DNA of 64,000 bases. Origin: Dyella sp. EPa41 (lineage in GTDB: Bacteria > Pseudomonadota > Gammaproteobacteria > Xanthomonadales > Rhodanobacteraceae). Under the pieces are notes generated by a model. The model did not search any database. It had not been told where the DNA came from and worked only from the letters and a program-made list of their open reading frames with translations. Numbering within the stretch: position 1 is the first letter of the stretch; every line of letters begins with the position of its first letter. The stretch is from the NCBI RefSeq assembly GCF_016586165.1, contig NZ_BCPR01000008.1, positions 1 to 64,000 on the forward strand, read 5' to 3'. Position numbers and translations under genes: made by a program. This document shows positions 19,054 through 28,413 of this stretch, one piece after another.

Positions 19054-20121
19054 ATGGACACCGGTTTGCTGCGGCGCCTGGGTATCACCCAGCCCCTTGT
19101 TCTCGCTCCCATGTCCGGCGCTTCGACACCGGCGCTGGTGGCGGCCGTGTCCCATGCCGGCGGCCTGGGTTCACACGGCGTGGGTTATCTCGCGCCGCAG
19201 GCGATCCTCGACGACGCGGCGAAAATCCGCGCGCTGACCGATCGTCCGTTCGCGCTCAACCTGTTCGTGTTGCCCGACGATGCACACGCGGACGAAGCCG
19301 CCATCGACCAGGCGCGAGCCACCCTGGATGCACTGATGGAGCATGAGGGCCTGGCCGTGCGCACGACCAGGCCGGAGCGCTGGTCGCCGCGTTTCTCCGA
19401 TCAGTTCGCCGCGCTGTGCGAGGCGCGTCCCGCCGTTGCGAGCTTCACCTTCAACCTCCTGACGCCCAGGCAGGTGGACGAACTCAAGCGCCGCGATATC
19501 GCCGTCGTGGGCAGTGCGACATCGCTGGCCGAGGTGCGTGCCTGGGCAGCGCTGGGCGTGGATGCCATCAGCCTGCAGGGAGCGGAAGCCGGCGGTCATC
19601 GCGGCACCTTCCTGCACGCCCCCGAGGAGGCCATGATCGGGTTGTTCGCCTTGATCCGGCTGGCCGCGCGCGCGGTGGACGTGCCCCTGATCGCCGGCGG
19701 CGGAATCATGGACGGGCGAGGCATGCTCGCCGCGGAGATGCTGGGCGCGGCGGTAAGCCAACTGGGCACGGCCTTCCTGGCCTGTCCGGAGTCTGCGGCA
19801 GCCTCTGCCTGGAAGCAGGACATCCCTGCCACCGAGGACACGCGCGTCACCACCATCCGGAGCTTCTCGGGCCGCGCGGCGCGAGGGCGACGCAATACCT
19901 ATGTGGATGCGATGGAGCCGAAGGCGGGGAGCTTCCCGGCGTATCCCGTCATGAACGCGCTCACGTCTCCCTTGAGAAAGGCCGCCGCCGCCGCGGGGCG
20001 GGGTGACCTCGTCTCGGAATGGTGCGGGCAGGCCGCGAGCCTGTCCCGCGCCCTGCCGGCGGCCGAATTGGTCGCGATCTTGCTTGAGGAATATGCCGCG
20101 GCGCGCGCCAGTTTCGCTTGA
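19054..20121 (+). CDS. FMN-dependent nitronate monooxygenase / 2-nitropropane dioxygenase-like oxidoreductase
   Basis: The 355-residue TIM-barrel protein has the family N-terminus (QPLVLAPMSGASTPALVAAVSHAGGLGSHG), the GAEAGGHRGTF flavin-binding segment near residue 181 and PLIAGGGIMDGRG near 212. Members oxidise alkyl nitronates or reduce quinones and enoyl groups using FMN. It sits downstream of a terminator, so it is a separate transcription unit, and ends just upstream of rsfS. Substrate is unknown. Confidence 0.88.
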   Translation: MDTGLLRRLGITQPLVLAPMSGASTPALVAAVSHAGGLGSHGVGYLAPQAILDDAAKIRALTDRPFALNLFVLPDDAHADEAAIDQARATLDALMEHEGLAVRTTRPERWSPRFSDQFAALCEARPAVASFTFNLLTPRQVDELKRRDIAVVGSATSLAEVRAWAALGVDAISLQGAEAGGHRGTFLHAPEEAMIGLFALIRLAARAVDVPLIAGGGIMDGRGMLAAEMLGAAVSQLGTAFLACPESAAASAWKQDIPATEDTRVTTIRSFSGRAARGRRNTYVDAMEPKAGSFPAYPVMNALTSPLRKAAAAAGRGDLVSEWCGQAASLSRALPAAELVAILLEEYAAARASFA

Positions 20122-20196
20122 CGTGAGCTTCAGGGTGGGGCGCTATACTGGCCCCGCGCCATCCCGCGCATCGATCATGCATCGAGGCAACCGCAC

Positions 20197-20589
20197 TTGA
20201 GTCAGACTTCCCCTCGCAGCACCAAATCCGCCACCACGGCGGTCATTCGCCAGCAGGTCCTCGACGCGCTGGACGAACTGAAGGCCAAGGACATTCGTGA
20301 GATCGACGTCCGCGGCAAGACCTCCATCGCCGACCTGCTGGTCATCGCCTCCGGCACTTCCGCGCGCCATGTGAAATCCATCGCCGACGAAGTCGTCAAG
20401 TTCGCCAAGAAGGCGGGCGTGATGCCGCTCGGCGTGGAAGGCGAGCAGGAAGCCGAGTGGGTACTGGTGGACCTGGGAGACGTGATCGTCCACGTCATGC
20501 TTCCGCGCATCCGCGAGTTCTATGGCCTGGAAAGGCTGTGGACCGTCGGTGACCGCGAAATGGACGCCGAAGTCGCCAGCGTGGGCTGA
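20197..20589 (+). CDS. rsfS: Ribosomal silencing factor RsfS
   Basis: The 130-residue protein has the RsfS/Iojap domain, with DVRGKTSIADLLVIASGTSARHV and EWVLVDLGDVIVHVMLPRIREFYGLERLW being very characteristic. RsfS binds L14 on the large subunit and blocks subunit joining when nutrients are short. The best start is TTG at 20197, with GAGG about 10 bases upstream, since no ATG precedes the domain. rlmH follows as usual, but the usual upstream neighbour nadD is 6.3 kb away. Confidence 0.94.
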   Translation: MSQTSPRSTKSATTAVIRQQVLDALDELKAKDIREIDVRGKTSIADLLVIASGTSARHVKSIADEVVKFAKKAGVMPLGVEGEQEAEWVLVDLGDVIVHVMLPRIREFYGLERLWTVGDREMDAEVASVG

Positions 20590-20674
20590 TGTCCCACGCT
20601 GCGATGGCCGTTGCCGCGCGCCTTTGGATGCGCGTGGCGGTTCTTTCTGTTCCTCTGCTTTTCGGTGAAGACGC

Positions 20675-21145
20675 ATGCGTGCGCGCCTGATTGCCGTCGG
20701 TGAACGCATGCCCGCCTGGGTGGCGGAAGGTTTCGCGGAGTACCGCAAACGGCTGTCGCACGATCTGCCGCTCGAACTCTTCGAGTTGAAACCCGGCGTG
20801 CGCGGCAAGGGCCGCGACGACGCGCGGGCCATCCAGGACGAAGGTGCCGCCATCCTCGCGGCATTGCCGCGGGACATCCATGTCGTCGCGCTGGATGGCC
20901 GTGGCAAGGCGTGGTCCAGCGAAGACCTCGCCGCGCAGCTCGAAAAATGGCGGATGTCGGGGCGCGACCTGGCGTTTCTCATCGGCGGGCCGGACGGCCA
21001 CGCGCCGGAGGTGCTGGCGCGCGCCGACCAGAGCTGGTCGCTGGGCCCGCTCACCTTGCCGCACATGCTGGTACGGCTGGTGTTGGCCGAACAGCTGTAT
21101 CGCGCCACCACGCTGCTCTCCGGTCACCCCTACCATCGCGCCTGA
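20675..21145 (+). CDS. rlmH: 23S rRNA (pseudouridine-1915-N3)-methyltransferase RlmH
   Basis: The 156-residue SPOUT methyltransferase has the knot-region motifs FLIGGPDGH and LSLGPLTLPHMLVRLVLAEQLYRA-type C-terminus ending HPYHRA. RlmH methylates the modified uridine in helix 69 of 23S rRNA once the 70S ribosome has formed. It lies 85 bases after rsfS, the conserved pairing. Length and start are standard. Confidence 0.96.
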   Translation: MRARLIAVGERMPAWVAEGFAEYRKRLSHDLPLELFELKPGVRGKGRDDARAIQDEGAAILAALPRDIHVVALDGRGKAWSSEDLAAQLEKWRMSGRDLAFLIGGPDGHAPEVLARADQSWSLGPLTLPHMLVRLVLAEQLYRATTLLSGHPYHRA

Positions 21146-21253
21146 CCGCCACGGCCCGACAAAGTGGCTATGGCCTTGGCGCGAAAGTGGTCATATGCCG
21201 GCCCGGGGCGCAGCCGCATACTGCATGCACTTTCCAGGTTCGGGATGCGGATC

Positions 21254-21703
21254 ATGTCCTACAGGGTGCGCCAGGCCACCATCCATGAGGTCGACCTCGT
21301 CGCGCCATTGTTCGACGCGTACCGCCAGTTCTATGGCAAGCCAGGCGATCTCGATCTGGCACGACGTTTCCTGCTCGAGCGATTCCGGCATCACGAGTCG
21401 GTGATCCTGCTCGCCGTCGATGACGAGGGGCGTGGCGCCGGTTTCACGCAGCTCTATCCGCTGTTCTCTTCCGTGCGAGCGGCGCGCACCTATCTGCTCA
21501 ATGATCTCTTTGTCGCAACCCACGCACGTCGAAGCGGGGTGGGTGCGGCATTGATTCACGAGGCAGTGGACTTTGCACGGGCGGCCGGCGCGGTGGGCAT
21601 GTCGCTGACGACGGCGCATGCGAACGAGGCCGCGCAACGCCTGTATGAGTCCCTGGGGTGGAAACGCGACCTGGAATTTCGCGAATACAGCGTTGTTCTG
21701 TAG
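21254..21703 (+). CDS. GNAT family N-acetyltransferase
   Basis: The 149-residue protein has the GNAT acetyl-CoA site ARRSGVGAALIHEAVDFA (motif A, R/Q-x-x-G-x-G/A) at about residues 93-110 and a final ERDLEF-type strand. Substrate cannot be told. The ATG at 21254 gives a typical MSYRVRQA start, and ATG 21245 with AGG six bases upstream is the alternative. It stands between rlmH and a CoA-transferase, in a stretch that separates rlmH from maf. Confidence 0.85.
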   Translation: MSYRVRQATIHEVDLVAPLFDAYRQFYGKPGDLDLARRFLLERFRHHESVILLAVDDEGRGAGFTQLYPLFSSVRAARTYLLNDLFVATHARRSGVGAALIHEAVDFARAAGAVGMSLTTAHANEAAQRLYESLGWKRDLEFREYSVVL

Positions 21704-21797
21704 GCCGAATCCTGCCCCCAGACCATCGTCTAGCTTGCCAAGAGTTTGACGTGACCCGGCGCTAACATGAGTGGATTGCACTTCAGGAGCATTCCCC

Positions 21798-23309
21798 ATG
21801 GACAAGCGCATTCGCCACGCCGGACTCGCGAGCAAGGTCATGACGGCCACCAAGGCCGCGGAGCTGGTCGACCACGGCATGACGATCGGCATGAGCGGCT
21901 TTACCGGCGCCGGTTATCCGAAGGCCGTGCCGCAGGCGCTGGCCGCGCGCATGGTGGCGACGCATGAGCGTGGCGAATCGTTCCGTGTCCGCGTGCTTAC
22001 CGGCGCCTCCACGGCACCCGAGCTCGATGGCGCGCTGGCGCGCGCCGACGGCATCGACCTGCGCCTGCCCTATCAGTCGGATCCGGAGTTGCGTGCGCGC
22101 ATCAATCGCGGCGAAATGGATTACCTGGACATCCATCTCAGCCACGTCGCGCAGTACGCGTGGTTCGGTTTCTTCGGCCAGCTCGACCTGGCCGTGGTCG
22201 AAGCCACCGCCATCATGCCCGACGGGCGCCTGCTGCCGTCGTCTTCGGTCGGCAACAACAAGACCTGGCTGGATCTCGCCGACAAGGTGATCGTCGAGGT
22301 CAATCACTGGCAGCCGATGGAAATGGAGGGCATGCACGATGTGTATTACGGCACGGCCCTGCCGCCGAACCGCAAGCCCATCCCGCTGCTGAAGCCGGAC
22401 GACCGCATCGGCGAGCCGTACCTGCGGCTTGACCCGGACAAGGTCATCGCCGTGGTCGAGACCCATGCGCCCGATCGCAACAGCGCGTTCTCGCCGCCGG
22501 ACGACTGCTCGCGGCAGATCGCGGGCCATCTCATCGACTTCTTCCGCCATGAGATCGCCAAGGGGCGCCTGTCGCCGCAGTTGCTGCCATTGCAGTCGGG
22601 CGTCGGCAACATCGCCAATGCCGTGCTGGGCGGCTTGCGCGATGGCGGTTTCAGCGGCCTTACCGCATTCACCGAGGTGATCCAGGACGGCATGCTCGAC
22701 CTGCTGGAGCACGAGGTGCTTTCCGTCGCCTCGGCCACGTCGTTCTCGTTGAGCCCGGCGGGCATCGAACGCTTCCTCGGCAACATCGAGTTCTCCCGCA
22801 AGCGGATCGTGCTGCGCACGCAGGAGATTTCCAACCATCCCGAGCTGGTCCGCCGCCTGGGCTGCATCGCCATGAACGGCATGGTCGAGGCTGACCTCTA
22901 TGGCAACATCAACTCCACCCATGTGGCGGGCACCAGCATCATCAACGGCATCGGCGGCTCCGGCGATTTCGCGCGCAACGGCTTCATGTCGTGTTTCCTC
23001 ACGCCGAGCACGGCGAAGAACGGCGCCGTCTCGTGCATCGTGCCGATGGTGAGCCACGTGGACCACACCGAGCATGACGTGGCCGTGGTGGTGACCGAGC
23101 AGGGCCTGGCCGACCTGCGCGGACTGTCGCCACGGCAGCGCGCCAAGGTCATCATCGAGCGTTGCGCTCATCCCGACTACCGTCCGTTGTTGCAGGATTA
23201 CTTCAACCGCGCGCTGCACGACAGCCGCGGCAAGCACACGCCGCATCTGCTGAACGAGGCGCTGTCCTGGCACCAGCGTTTCCTCGAAACCGGCGATATG
23301 CGACCTTAA
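21798..23309 (+). CDS. Succinyl-CoA:acetate CoA-transferase / acetyl-CoA hydrolase family protein
   Basis: The 503-residue protein follows the class I CoA-transferase layout: an N-terminal GMSGFTGAGYPKAVP segment and a C-terminal half with GGLRDGGFSGLTAFTEVIQDG, in which the Glu of FTEVIQDG is the expected covalent catalytic residue, and later TEQGLADLRGL. Such enzymes move CoA from succinyl-CoA to acetate, letting a cell bypass succinyl-CoA synthetase and detoxify acetate. AGGAG lies 8 bases before the ATG at 21798. A frame start at 21771 is not supported by a ribosome site. Confidence 0.92.
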   Translation: MDKRIRHAGLASKVMTATKAAELVDHGMTIGMSGFTGAGYPKAVPQALAARMVATHERGESFRVRVLTGASTAPELDGALARADGIDLRLPYQSDPELRARINRGEMDYLDIHLSHVAQYAWFGFFGQLDLAVVEATAIMPDGRLLPSSSVGNNKTWLDLADKVIVEVNHWQPMEMEGMHDVYYGTALPPNRKPIPLLKPDDRIGEPYLRLDPDKVIAVVETHAPDRNSAFSPPDDCSRQIAGHLIDFFRHEIAKGRLSPQLLPLQSGVGNIANAVLGGLRDGGFSGLTAFTEVIQDGMLDLLEHEVLSVASATSFSLSPAGIERFLGNIEFSRKRIVLRTQEISNHPELVRRLGCIAMNGMVEADLYGNINSTHVAGTSIINGIGGSGDFARNGFMSCFLTPSTAKNGAVSCIVPMVSHVDHTEHDVAVVVTEQGLADLRGLSPRQRAKVIIERCAHPDYRPLLQDYFNRALHDSRGKHTPHLLNEALSWHQRFLETGDMRP

Positions 23310-23337
23310 GGCCCTCTCGCCGCCGGGTTCGCGCACC

Positions 23338-23907
23338 ATGCTCTATCTCGCCTCGCAGTCACCTCGTCGTCGCCAGTTGCTCGAGCAGATCGGTGTGGCG
23401 TTTCAGGTGGTCGACGTGAACGTGCCGGAGCAGCGCGCGCTGGCGGAGGCGCCGCGCGAATACGTGAGTCGCGTGGCGCGGGAAAAGGCGCTTGCGGGCT
23501 ATGCCGCGTTGAACGATCCGCAGGCCTTTGTGCTCGGCGCCGATACCGAAGTGGTGCTCGACGACGAGGTCTTCGGCAAGCCCGCCGATGCGGCCGATGC
23601 CGCCGCGATGCTGCGCCGCTTGTCGGCGCGGGTGCACGAGGTGATTTCCACCGTATGGCTGGTGAGCCGCAAGGGCGAGTGGAGCGACACCAGCCTGTCG
23701 CGTGTGCGCATGCCCGAGCTCGATGACGCCGCGATTGCGGCCTACATCGCCACCGGCGAACCCTTCGGCAAGGCAGGCGCCTACGCCATCCAGGGACATG
23801 GCGCCAAGTTGATCGAGCACCTCGACGGCAGCCATTCCGGCGTCATGGGCTTGCCGGTCTTCGAAACGGCGCGGCTGCTGCGGGCGCATGGCGTGATCCG
23901 CCATTGA
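23338..23907 (+). CDS. maf: Maf family nucleoside triphosphate pyrophosphatase
   Basis: The 189-residue enzyme begins with LYLASQSPRRRQLL, the Maf signature (S-x-S-P-R-R), and has the ADTEVVLDDEVFGKP and AGAYAIQGHGAKLIEHLDGSHSGVMGLP segments of the dTTP/UTP pyrophosphatase subgroup (YhdE type). It removes non-canonical or excess nucleotides from the pool. In relatives maf often follows rlmH. Here a GNAT and a CoA-transferase gene lie between. Confidence 0.93.
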   Translation: MLYLASQSPRRRQLLEQIGVAFQVVDVNVPEQRALAEAPREYVSRVAREKALAGYAALNDPQAFVLGADTEVVLDDEVFGKPADAADAAAMLRRLSARVHEVISTVWLVSRKGEWSDTSLSRVRMPELDDAAIAAYIATGEPFGKAGAYAIQGHGAKLIEHLDGSHSGVMGLPVFETARLLRAHGVIRH

Positions 23908-23938
23908 TGCAGGCGGGCGAAGCCGCGGCGCAACGTCT

Positions 23939-24757
23939 TCAGTGGTCCGGCATCATCATGAACCAGGAAACGACGGCCAGCAGATTGTTCGCGCCGTGAG
24001 CCAGCACGGCCGGCCAGATCGAGCCCGATTGCACGCGCAGCCAGCCAAGCACCAGGCCCAGCAGGGCCAGGTTCGGCAGCGCGTACCAGAGGAAGGACAG
24101 ATCGGGCAGGTGCACGCAGGCGAACAGCACGGCAGTGATGGCGATGGCCCAGCCGCTGCCCACGTGGCGACTGATCGCCGAAAGCAGCACGCCGCGGAAC
24201 AATAGTTCTTCCACCAGCGGCCCCACGCTGATGACCAGCAGGGCCAGCGGCAGGCGCAGCAGCGGCGAGATGTGCGCGCCGAGTTGCTTGATGTCCTGGC
24301 TCACTTCGTGTCCCTGCGCCAGCCATTGCGTCAGCAGGCCGCCGATGAAGGGCATGAGCATGCCCAGCACGACGGCAACGGCGTACAGCGTCGGTGCCGG
24401 CGCCGGGATGAACCCCAGCCCCGGCAGCTCGCTCCGGTGCCACAGCGAAGGCCAGCGGCGGTAAGTCAGGTGCATGATCAGCGCGGCGGATACCAGCAGG
24501 GTAACCATCACGGCGGTGGCGCTGGCATCGGGCTGGCCCAGCCAGACGCGGGCCTGGTGGATCACTTCGCCCGGGCCCTCGCCATGCTGGAGCACCATGA
24601 CCACGCCGGCGGTGAGTCCGATGAGCCCGCCTACGGCGAGCTGCAAGGCGAAGTACAGCGCGATGAGCCCGAAGGCGTACCAGACGCTGGGCGCGGGCGA
24701 CAGCAGTGGCAGGGATGGCGGCGAATCAGAGGCGTATTTCAATCGGTTCGCATCCAT
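23939..24757 (-). CDS. CPBP family intramembrane glutamic-type protease
   Basis: The 272-residue membrane protein has about eight hydrophobic segments. The CPBP (Abi, Rce1-like) motifs are present: EELLFRG near residue 189, a histidine in [11 protein letters not shown] near 222, and HGANN near 258. These glutamic proteases cleave inside or near the membrane. Physiological targets in proteobacteria are mostly unknown. The ATG at 24757 directly starts MDANRLK. The frame continues far upstream but that part is antisense to the TerC gene. It converges with maf and diverges from the TerC gene. Confidence 0.86.
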   Translation of the reverse strand: MDANRLKYASDSPPSLPLLSPAPSVWYAFGLIALYFALQLAVGGLIGLTAGVVMVLQHGEGPGEVIHQARVWLGQPDASATAVMVTLLVSAALIMHLTYRRWPSLWHRSELPGLGFIPAPAPTLYAVAVVLGMLMPFIGGLLTQWLAQGHEVSQDIKQLGAHISPLLRLPLALLVISVGPLVEELLFRGVLLSAISRHVGSGWAIAITAVLFACVHLPDLSFLWYALPNLALLGLVLGWLRVQSGSIWPAVLAHGANNLLAVVSWFMMMPDH

Positions 24758-24970
24758 CGAAGGCGGGTCCAGCAAACGCACGTGCAAGTCGAGCCGCCAG
24801 GGCGCAACGCGCTCGCTGCCTGGCGCAACCACGCTAGTCCCTGCCGCGCCGCGGGCGCAATCCTGTCCTTTGGCACGGTCGGCCGGGCGGCTTTCGCCGC
24901 GTTGACATCCCCGCCCTTGTATAGTGGCGGCACGTTCCAAGGAGGAAAACGGCGCATCCAGCGCCGACCC

Positions 24971-26527
24971 ATGTTCGCTTTCGACTGGCTGGCCGACCCT
25001 ACTGCGTGGGCAGGTCTCCTCACCCTGGTGGTGCTGGAGATCGTGCTTGGCATCGACAACCTCGTCTTCATCGCGATCCTTGCCGACAAGCTGCCGGCCA
25101 AGAAGCGCGATCGGGCCCGTGTACTGGGCTTGCTGTTGGCGCTGGTCATGCGCCTCGTCCTGCTGGGGGCGATGTCCTGGCTGGTGAAGCTTATCGCGCC
25201 CATTCTCGAGTGGGGTGCGCTGTCGTTGTCGTGGCGCGACATCATCCTGCTGCTGGGCGGCGCTTTCCTGCTGTTCAAGGCCACGGTGGAGCTGCACGAG
25301 CGGCTGGAGGCGGGCGACCACCATGACGCCGCCAAGCGCGCACCGGCGCGCTTCTGGCTGGTGGTGGCGCAGATCGTCGCGCTCGACGCGGTGTTCTCGC
25401 TCGACTCGGTGATCACCGCGGTGGGCATGGTCGACCAGCTCTCCGTGATGATGATCGCGGTGGTGGTGGCGATGATCCTGATGATCAGCGCCAGCAAGCC
25501 GCTGACGAACTTCGTCAATGCGCGGCCGACCGTGGTGATCCTGTGCCTGTCGTTCCTGCTGATGATCGGCTTCAGCCTGGTGGCGGAGGGCTTCGGTTTC
25601 CATATTCCGAAGGGTTACCTGTACGCCGCGATCGGCTTCTCGATCATGATCGAGGCCTTCAACCAGACCATGCGCCGCAATCGCCAGCGCAGCCTGCTGG
25701 GCAGTGCGCGCACGCTGCGCGATCGCACGGCGATGGCGGTGATCAATCTGCTGGGTGGCGCAGGCAAGGAGGAAGAGGAGGCGACGCCTCATCCCGCCGC
25801 GGCAAACACGGAAGGCAGCGTGGCGGTATTCGGCAAGGACGAACTGGCGATGGTGCAGGGCGTGCTCGATCTCGCGCATCGCCCGGTGCGTTCCATCATG
25901 ACGCCACGTCCGGAAATCAACTGGATCGATCCGCGTGAAAGCGTCGAGCAGCTGCGCGCGGAAGTGAGCGCGTCCAGCCATGCGTGGCTGCCGGTGGCCG
26001 GCGACGATCTCGACCAACTGGTCGGCGTGGCATCGTCGCGCGATCTGCTGGCGAGCCTGCTGGAGCATGGCAACATCGACGTGGACAAAGTGGTGCGCAA
26101 GCCGCTTACCGTGCTCGAGTCGCTCAGCGTGCTGCGCCTGATCGAGGAGTTCCGCCGCTCACCGCTGCAGGTGGCCTTGGTGGTGGACGAATACGGCAGC
26201 GTGCTCGGCCTGGTGACGCCGACCGACGTGCTCGAGGTGATTGCCGGTGAATTTCCCGACGACGAGAGCGGCGACCCGTCCGCCGTGCAGGAAGTGGATG
26301 GCAGCTGGCTGCTCGATGCCAGCCTGGACCTGCGTCGCGTCGAACACCTGCTGGGTCTCAAGCTGAGCAGCGATGACAGTTTCTCCACGCTCGCCGGCTA
26401 CGTGCTGCAGCAATTGGGCCGCTTGCCCAATGTGGGCGACACGTTTGCCAGCGAAGGCCTGCATTTCGAGGTGGTGGCGATGGATGGCGCGCGCATCGGG
26501 CGCCTGAAGGTGACGCCGGAAGGGTAA
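24971..26527 (+). CDS. TerC family membrane protein with CBS pair and CorC-like transporter-associated domain
   Basis: The 518-residue protein has a seven-helix TerC domain (residues 1-250) with the conserved acidic helices [15 protein letters not shown] and [18 protein letters not shown], followed by a CBS pair ([10 protein letters not shown] and [19 protein letters not shown], about 310-430) and a C-terminal CorC/HlyC domain. This is the YoaE/YegH layout. TerC relatives export manganese or load metals onto secreted proteins. The domain suggests metal handling, but the ion is unknown. The ATG at 24971 starts at the first membrane helix, with AAGGAGG about 22 bases upstream, rather far for a ribosome site. 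Confidence 0.9.
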   Translation: MFAFDWLADPTAWAGLLTLVVLEIVLGIDNLVFIAILADKLPAKKRDRARVLGLLLALVMRLVLLGAMSWLVKLIAPILEWGALSLSWRDIILLLGGAFLLFKATVELHERLEAGDHHDAAKRAPARFWLVVAQIVALDAVFSLDSVITAVGMVDQLSVMMIAVVVAMILMISASKPLTNFVNARPTVVILCLSFLLMIGFSLVAEGFGFHIPKGYLYAAIGFSIMIEAFNQTMRRNRQRSLLGSARTLRDRTAMAVINLLGGAGKEEEEATPHPAAANTEGSVAVFGKDELAMVQGVLDLAHRPVRSIMTPRPEINWIDPRESVEQLRAEVSASSHAWLPVAGDDLDQLVGVASSRDLLASLLEHGNIDVDKVVRKPLTVLESLSVLRLIEEFRRSPLQVALVVDEYGSVLGLVTPTDVLEVIAGEFPDDESGDPSAVQEVDGSWLLDASLDLRRVEHLLGLKLSSDDSFSTLAGYVLQQLGRLPNVGDTFASEGLHFEVVAMDGARIGRLKVTPEG

Positions 26528-26531
26528 GGCT

Positions 26532-26560
26532 GCTGTCGCGCACAGGGTGCGCGACAGCCT
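26532..26560. terminator. Perfect hairpin between convergent TerC and MAPEG genes
   Basis: GCTGTCGCGCAC (26532-26543) and GTGCGCGACAGC (26547-26558) form a 12-bp stem with a three-base loop, followed by CTTTC. It begins five bases after the TerC-gene stop at 26527 and lies before the MAPEG stop on the other strand, so it can serve both. Its core is the same GCGCAC/GTGCGC as the family A repeats. Confidence 0.65.
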
Positions 26561-26566
26561 TTCGCC

Positions 26567-26962
26567 TCAAGAGGCCATCAGCGCCCGCGCCAAACCGACC
26601 ACGCCGAGCAACAGCGTGGCGATCCAGCCCATCGAGGACACCATGTAGCCCGGTCCACGCTTGGCGGCGTCCTGCAGATATGCAACCGCGTACCACGCAC
26701 GGCCGAGCACCCACACCAACCCGGCCAGCGCGCCCCACAGCGGAAATCCGTACTGCACGGCCAGCCACAGCGAAGGCAGGAACATCACCGTCGCTTCCAA
26801 CGTGTTCATCTGCACGCGCAACGCCCGTTCGAACGCCGGATGGCCGCTCACCGCCGGCGCCTTGATGCCGTACTTGCCGCGGGCGTGGCCCGCTGCCCAC
26901 ATGGTGCCGAACTGCAACAGGACGGTAAGCAGGACGACGATGGCGGGCAGGTGCTGAATCAT
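26567..26962 (-). CDS. MAPEG family membrane protein
   Basis: The 131-residue protein has four predicted membrane helices and the MAPEG signature around residues 40-65 (HPAFERALRVQMNTLEATVMFLP, in which the E-x-x-x-x-x-Q-x-N-x-x-E pattern binds glutathione in eukaryotic members). Bacterial members are membrane-bound and often have glutathione transferase or peroxidase activity. The gene is monocistronic and divergent from the metallopeptidase gene 108 bases away. Confidence 0.9.
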   Translation of the reverse strand: MIQHLPAIVVLLTVLLQFGTMWAAGHARGKYGIKAPAVSGHPAFERALRVQMNTLEATVMFLPSLWLAVQYGFPLWGALAGLVWVLGRAWYAVAYLQDAAKRGPGYMVSSMGWIATLLLGVVGLARALMAS

Positions 26963-27070
26963 GACGGTCTCTCGGAGAAAGGTGGCCCACTCTAGCCATC
27001 GACGATGGATGGCGGGAGGGGGTATCGTGGTCTGGTCGCACCGCGGCGGTGCGCTAGCGAGGGGCGTCGC

Positions 27071-27937
27071 ATGGACTGGCAGAAAGGTGAGCGCAGTCAG
27101 AATGTCATCGTCGACGACGGCAGCGGCGGGGGCGGCGGTCCGCGCTTCGGCGGCGGGCGCGGCATGGGCATCGGCGGCATCATCATCCTGGCCATCCTGG
27201 GCCTGGTGTTCTTCAAGGACCCGACCGCACTGCTCAACCAGGCGGACACCGGAGGCCAGGTCGCGGCGCCGAGCGGGCAGCCCGCGGAGGTCGATCCGCA
27301 GACCAGGGATTTCATCAGCGCCGTGCTCGGTTCCACCGAGAAAACCTGGACGGACATCTTCGCGAGCCATGGCCGCCAGTACGTCGATCCGCAGCTCAAG
27401 ATATTCAGCGGCGGCGTAAGTACCGCCTGCGGCATGGCCTCCACCGCGGTCGGGCCGTTCTATTGCCCCGGCGACCAGTTGGTGTACCTGGATGTGGCCT
27501 TCTTCCGCGAACTGGAGAATCGCTTCCATGCGTCGGGCGACTTCGCCCGCGCCTACGTGATCGCCCACGAGGTGGGCCATCACGTGCAGAACCAGCTGGG
27601 CATCTTCGACCAGGTGGAGCAGGCGCGCCGGCGCGGCGCGCGCATGGAAGGCGCCGATGGCCTTTCGGTGCGGCAGGAGCTGCAGGCCGACTGCTTCGCC
27701 GGTGTATGGGCGAACCGTACCCAGCAACGCCTGCAGTGGCTGCAGCCGGGCGACATCGAGTCCGCCCTCAACGCGGCCAGCAAGATCGGCGACGACGCCT
27801 TGCAACAGCAGGCGCAAGGTCGGGTCGTGCCCGATTCGTTCACCCATGGCACCTCGGCGCAGCGCGTGAAGTGGTTCCGCGCCGGCTTCGACAGCGGCGA
27901 CATGGGCAGCTGCAACACGTTCGCCGGGGAGCCCTGA
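27071..27937 (+). CDS. ypfJ: Neutral zinc metallopeptidase, YpfJ family
   Basis: The 288-residue protein has a basic, Gly-rich N-terminus (residues 16-32), one membrane helix (about 33-49), and a large domain carrying the zinc motif HEVGHH with a later QELQADCFAG, where the Glu likely completes the zinc site. Two cysteines in STACGMASTAVGPFYCP probably form a disulfide. The family (DUF, neutral_zn) is annotated widely but substrates are unknown. The domain should face the periplasm. The ATG at 27071 begins MDWQKGERS, the standard family start. Confidence 0.9.
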   Translation: MDWQKGERSQNVIVDDGSGGGGGPRFGGGRGMGIGGIIILAILGLVFFKDPTALLNQADTGGQVAAPSGQPAEVDPQTRDFISAVLGSTEKTWTDIFASHGRQYVDPQLKIFSGGVSTACGMASTAVGPFYCPGDQLVYLDVAFFRELENRFHASGDFARAYVIAHEVGHHVQNQLGIFDQVEQARRRGARMEGADGLSVRQELQADCFAGVWANRTQQRLQWLQPGDIESALNAASKIGDDALQQQAQGRVVPDSFTHGTSAQRVKWFRAGFDSGDMGSCNTFAGEP

Positions 27938-28044
27938 GCCGCGTCGCCGCCCGCATCCAACCGGAAATGCCCGCTGCGCGGACGGCGGGCGCGTTCTAGA
28001 ATGCCGCTGCCGCGCGCCTTGGGGTGCGCCTGCGAACCACCTGC

Positions 28045-28407
28045 ATGCTCCATCCCTGTCTGCGTTGCGGCGCCTGTTGCGCTTATTTCCGCGTAGCCTT
28101 CCATTGGTCCGAGGCGGATGCCTCCCTGGGCGGCGTGGTGCCGCCGGAACTGGCGGAAACGCTGGACCCGCATCGTCTCGTCATGCGTGGCACGCAGGCA
28201 TCCAGGCCGCGCTGCGTGGCGTTGCAGGGCATCGTGGGCGAAGGGGCGCACTGCGGCATCTACGAGCGCCGTCCGTCGGTATGCCGCGAAGTGGAGCCGG
28301 CCTGGGAATCCGGGCGTCCCAGCGCGCAATGCGACAAGGCGAGGCTGGCGCACGGCATGCAGCCGCTGACACCCGCGGACTGGCCATCCGCAGGCTACCC
28401 CGCCTGA
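28045..28407 (+). CDS. YkgJ family cysteine cluster protein
   Basis: The 120-residue protein starts HPCLRCGACCAYFRV and contains eight cysteines in the CxxCGxCC ... CxxL/C ... CxIYxxRPxxCR pattern of the YkgJ/UPF0153 family, thought to bind a metal or Fe-S centre. Function is not known. The ATG at 28045 fits the family start. A GTG seven codons upstream is possible. It converges with the anti-sigma gene. Confidence 0.88.
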   Translation: MLHPCLRCGACCAYFRVAFHWSEADASLGGVVPPELAETLDPHRLVMRGTQASRPRCVALQGIVGEGAHCGIYERRPSVCREVEPAWESGRPSAQCDKARLAHGMQPLTPADWPSAGYPA

Positions 28408-28413
28408 GCGACG

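Noticed and set aside
20116-20147. TTGACG and TATACT upstream of rsfS
   Set aside because: The spacer is 20 bases, too long for a normal promoter. TATACT may still be a -10 box with an unseen -35.
24902-24925. TTGACA and TATAGT before the TerC gene, looking like a strong sigma-70 promoter
   Set aside because: The spacer is only 12 bases, far from 16-18, so the two boxes cannot work together as written.
24908-24970. yybP-ykoY manganese riboswitch in front of the TerC gene
   Set aside because: The leader is too short after any -10 candidate and I do not see the conserved loop sequences.
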